Assembly: GCA_030653335.1 (NCBI GenBank)
Contig: JAURZP010000540.1
Coordinates: 1-6,530 of the forward strand
From: Methanoregula sp.
GTDB lineage: Archaea > Halobacteriota > Methanomicrobia > Methanomicrobiales > Methanospirillaceae
Length of the DNA stretch: 6,530 nt
Reading direction: 5' to 3'
Positions 4,781 through 6,530 of the stretch are shown in pieces. The first letter of the stretch is position 1; every line of letters begins with the position of its first letter. The notes below the pieces were generated by a model that did no database searches, was not told the DNA's origin, and worked only from the letters and a program-made list of their open reading frames with translations. The translations under genes and the position numbers were made by a program.

Positions 4781-4788
4781 AAAAAAAA
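4781..4788 (-). terminator. T8 terminator after aglB
   Basis: Nine bases after the aglB stop codon the minus strand has an uninterrupted run of eight Ts (4788-4781), flanked by further pyrimidines. This is a typical archaeal U-tract terminator and separates aglB from the deacetylase gene. Confidence 0.55.
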
Positions 4789-4797
4789 GGAAAGAAA

Positions 4798-6530
4798 TTA
4801 CTGGATAATTGTTCCCTGCATTACCGCAGATTCCGGTACATCGTATTGCTTCTCACTCCCAAGGATCTTGTATTTTCCAGTAGTCTTAACACCATAAGGA
4901 TTACCGGAAGTGGAGTATGGCACAATGAACTCCCCATTGACACTTTCCTGTCTGTAGGTGTACTCCCTGCCAGTGTCAGAGATAACAGGGACTTCGATAA
5001 TTCCCTCTCCTTTGATATGCGCTCCTTTGACGTATTCAAAGACTTTTACGTACTTCACGTCCGGAGTCTTTGCATTGAAGACATTGGTGGGGGACTCATG
5101 GATGAGCCGGTAGTGACCCAGTGCCGGAACAGTTTCTACCGGGAGTGTGATTGCAGGGCTAAGTGCGATTGCATGATATCCGGCCGGTGCTTTGAGGTTA
5201 TATGCATCAACGCGACGTTTTGCTTCAGAGGCATTCATTGCTTCTGCGCCAGTGATTACCGGCAGCGTGACCTGAGTAATCACCGGATCTGCATACTCGA
5301 TGTAGTAAACATTCGAAGCCTGGGTCATTGAGCCGTCAAAGTTGTGGAGCCGGGATACTGTTGTAAGATAATAGGCCTGCTTGTTCATCAGGGCGGGCTC
5401 ATAACTATTGGGATTGTTTCGTCCGGGTGCAAGCAGTGTCATCTGGTAGGGGGCCGTGGCAAGCGAACTGTTATACCATGTTGACATCGCCCAGAACTTA
5501 CCGGTGTCCATCTCGATATCAGTGATTACGTACCGGGTGCCAAGATGATCAAGGATGCTATTTGCGATTTCCTCTGAAGTGGACATGAAATAGGCAGCTG
5601 ATCCTATGTCTCCTGCAACACCCTGCTGGAACGGATTGGCGTTCGGAATCCTTTTAGAGATGTAAGTAATCATATGTCCGTAGTCCCACCATGACATAAC
5701 TCCATACGACCCTTCCGGGAATTTAAAGGTCTTTGGATCGAAGATTGTGTAATAGTCCACTCCTGGATCTGGTGTGTTGTTCCCCAACCAGTCGAGGGAC
5801 TCACGCCAGTCCGGGTTCATGATGATCGGGTTTGCTACTGCATTGGAATAGCTGAATGAAACCGAAGTATAAGCAAATAAAATACCCAATATAACGATGA
5901 TAACAATCAATCCCACCATCAGGTAATTGGATCGTGGATGACCGGTACTCTGTTTAATGGATTTTTTCGATTTTTTGCCCCTTGCAGGGGGATCATCCAC
6001 TAATCTTTCTTGGGATGTATTGGAAGAGATGCCGGATACAAGCCGGTAGAGATCACCGTGCCCTTTTGTCCAGACAAAACTGACACAGGCTGCCGAGAGC
6101 AGGGCAATATTTATGGCAAGATAATATTCATACCGGACATGCTGCCATGTAGATAACAGCATGATAAGCGACCAGACCAGCACAAATACCTGTTCGGGGT
6201 GCTCATCCCGAAGGTTTTTATACGCCATGACTAGAATCCCCCCAACCATCAGAAGAAGTCCGTAGTTAAAGGTTATCCATGCCATGTCTAACCCCCACCC
6301 TCGTGCTTCCTGGACCGTGTTTGTGATCGCCTGCTGCCCGAAGAATGCGAAGAGATTACCAATGAGCAGGTTAAAGAGGGCAGGGCTGACGACAAACAGT
6401 ACCAGTGCAAAGAAGATTCCACATCCAAGAAGTGTAGCGAGATAGAAGTACCACTCTTTCCCTCTTAAGTAGCGGGCAATAAGATAGAGCACAACCGTAC
6501 CAATGATGAGGCTGATATATGCAAAAATGT
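4798..6530 (-). CDS. aglB: Archaeal oligosaccharyltransferase AglB (Stt3 type), C-terminal part; 5' end outside window
   Basis: AglB is the membrane enzyme that moves a glycan from dolichol (pyro)phosphate to Asn in Asn-X-Ser/Thr of exported proteins such as S-layer proteins and archaellins. The frame is open to the right edge, adding 12 hydrophobic codons before a GTG at 6492, so the start lies outside. About 576 residues are visible of the usual 800-1000. Numbered from that GTG, membrane segments lie near 1-9, 18-50, 72-90, 101-117, 122-140 and 190-208, separated by a lysine-rich loop (about 163-189). The soluble C-terminal domain carries the catalytic-region motif WWDYG at 268-272 (bases 5691-5677) and a DK motif, DTGKFWAM, at 329-336, both diagnostic of AglB. 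The remainder, to residue 564, is beta-rich. The lipid substrate and glycan cannot be inferred. Confidence 0.93.
   Translation of the reverse strand, partial: IFAYISLIIGTVVLYLIARYLRGKEWYFYLATLLGCGIFFALVLFVVSPALFNLLIGNLFAFFGQQAITNTVQEARGWGLDMAWITFNYGLLLMVGGILVMAYKNLRDEHPEQVFVLVWSLIMLLSTWQHVRYEYYLAINIALLSAACVSFVWTKGHGDLYRLVSGISSNTSQERLVDDPPARGKKSKKSIKQSTGHPRSNYLMVGLIVIIVILGILFAYTSVSFSYSNAVANPIIMNPDWRESLDWLGNNTPDPGVDYYTIFDPKTFKFPEGSYGVMSWWDYGHMITYISKRIPNANPFQQGVAGDIGSAAYFMSTSEEIANSILDHLGTRYVITDIEMDTGKFWAMSTWYNSSLATAPYQMTLLAPGRNNPNSYEPALMNKQAYYLTTVSRLHNFDGSMTQASNVYYIEYADPVITQVTLPVITGAEAMNASEAKRRVDAYNLKAPAGYHAIALSPAITLPVETVPALGHYRLIHESPTNVFNAKTPDVKYVKVFEYVKGAHIKGEGIIEVPVISDTGREYTYRQESVNGEFIVPYSTSGNPYGVKTTGKYKILGSEKQYDVPESAVMQGTIIQ

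Noticed and set aside
4846..5331. Plus-strand frame of 161 codons opposite aglB
   Set aside because: It lies wholly antisense to the conserved soluble domain of AglB, is rich in Cys and Arg without any recognisable domain, and has no ribosome binding site. It is a shadow frame.
1..6530. CRISPR array, insertion sequence, phage or defence genes
   Set aside because: No regularly spaced direct repeats, transposase or integrase motifs are present. All sizeable genes belong to conserved archaeal families.

Overview
The window looks like a chromosomal segment of a methanogenic euryarchaeon, most likely from the order Methanomicrobiales (inference). The evidence is an archaeal information-processing cluster, archaeal-type TATA boxes and GGAGG ribosome binding sites, an archaeal AglB/Stt3-type oligosaccharyltransferase, and a DUF2098 protein, a family known mainly from methanogens. 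All genes lie on the minus strand, so transcription runs from high to low coordinates.

Right part (6530 to 3390): the 3' end of aglB (membrane oligosaccharyltransferase, 5' end outside the window), then a class I/II-like histone deacetylase family hydrolase, then a DUF2098 protein. Each of the last two has its own AT-rich promoter-like region, so these look like separately transcribed genes rather than a tight operon.

Middle (3389 to 3110): a 280-base AT-rich gap. It holds a possible 28-codon membrane peptide with a well-placed TATA box, and two interlocking inverted repeats that could fold as an H-type pseudoknot. Next to the aIF2 gamma start are a second TATA-like motif and a strong ribosome binding site.

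Left part (3109 to 170): a compact operon of five overlapping or nearly touching genes. They are translation initiation factor aIF2 gamma, a PIN-domain nuclease, RNA polymerase subunit Rpo7 (E'), elongation factor Spt4 and a DUF359 GTP-dependent dephospho-CoA kinase. The cluster joins initiator-tRNA delivery, probable RNA processing, the RNA polymerase stalk, the Spt4/5 processivity factor and CoA synthesis. After a stem plus T-tract terminator and an 18-base palindrome, ribosomal protein S24e starts from its own TATA box and runs off the left edge.

Most of the window is ordinary, conserved archaeal housekeeping DNA. I see no CRISPR array, mobile element, tRNA, rRNA or defence system. The points most worth a second look are the aIF2 gamma leader, the PIN gene that has lost any usual start codon at the expected place, and a changed G4 motif in aIF2 gamma.
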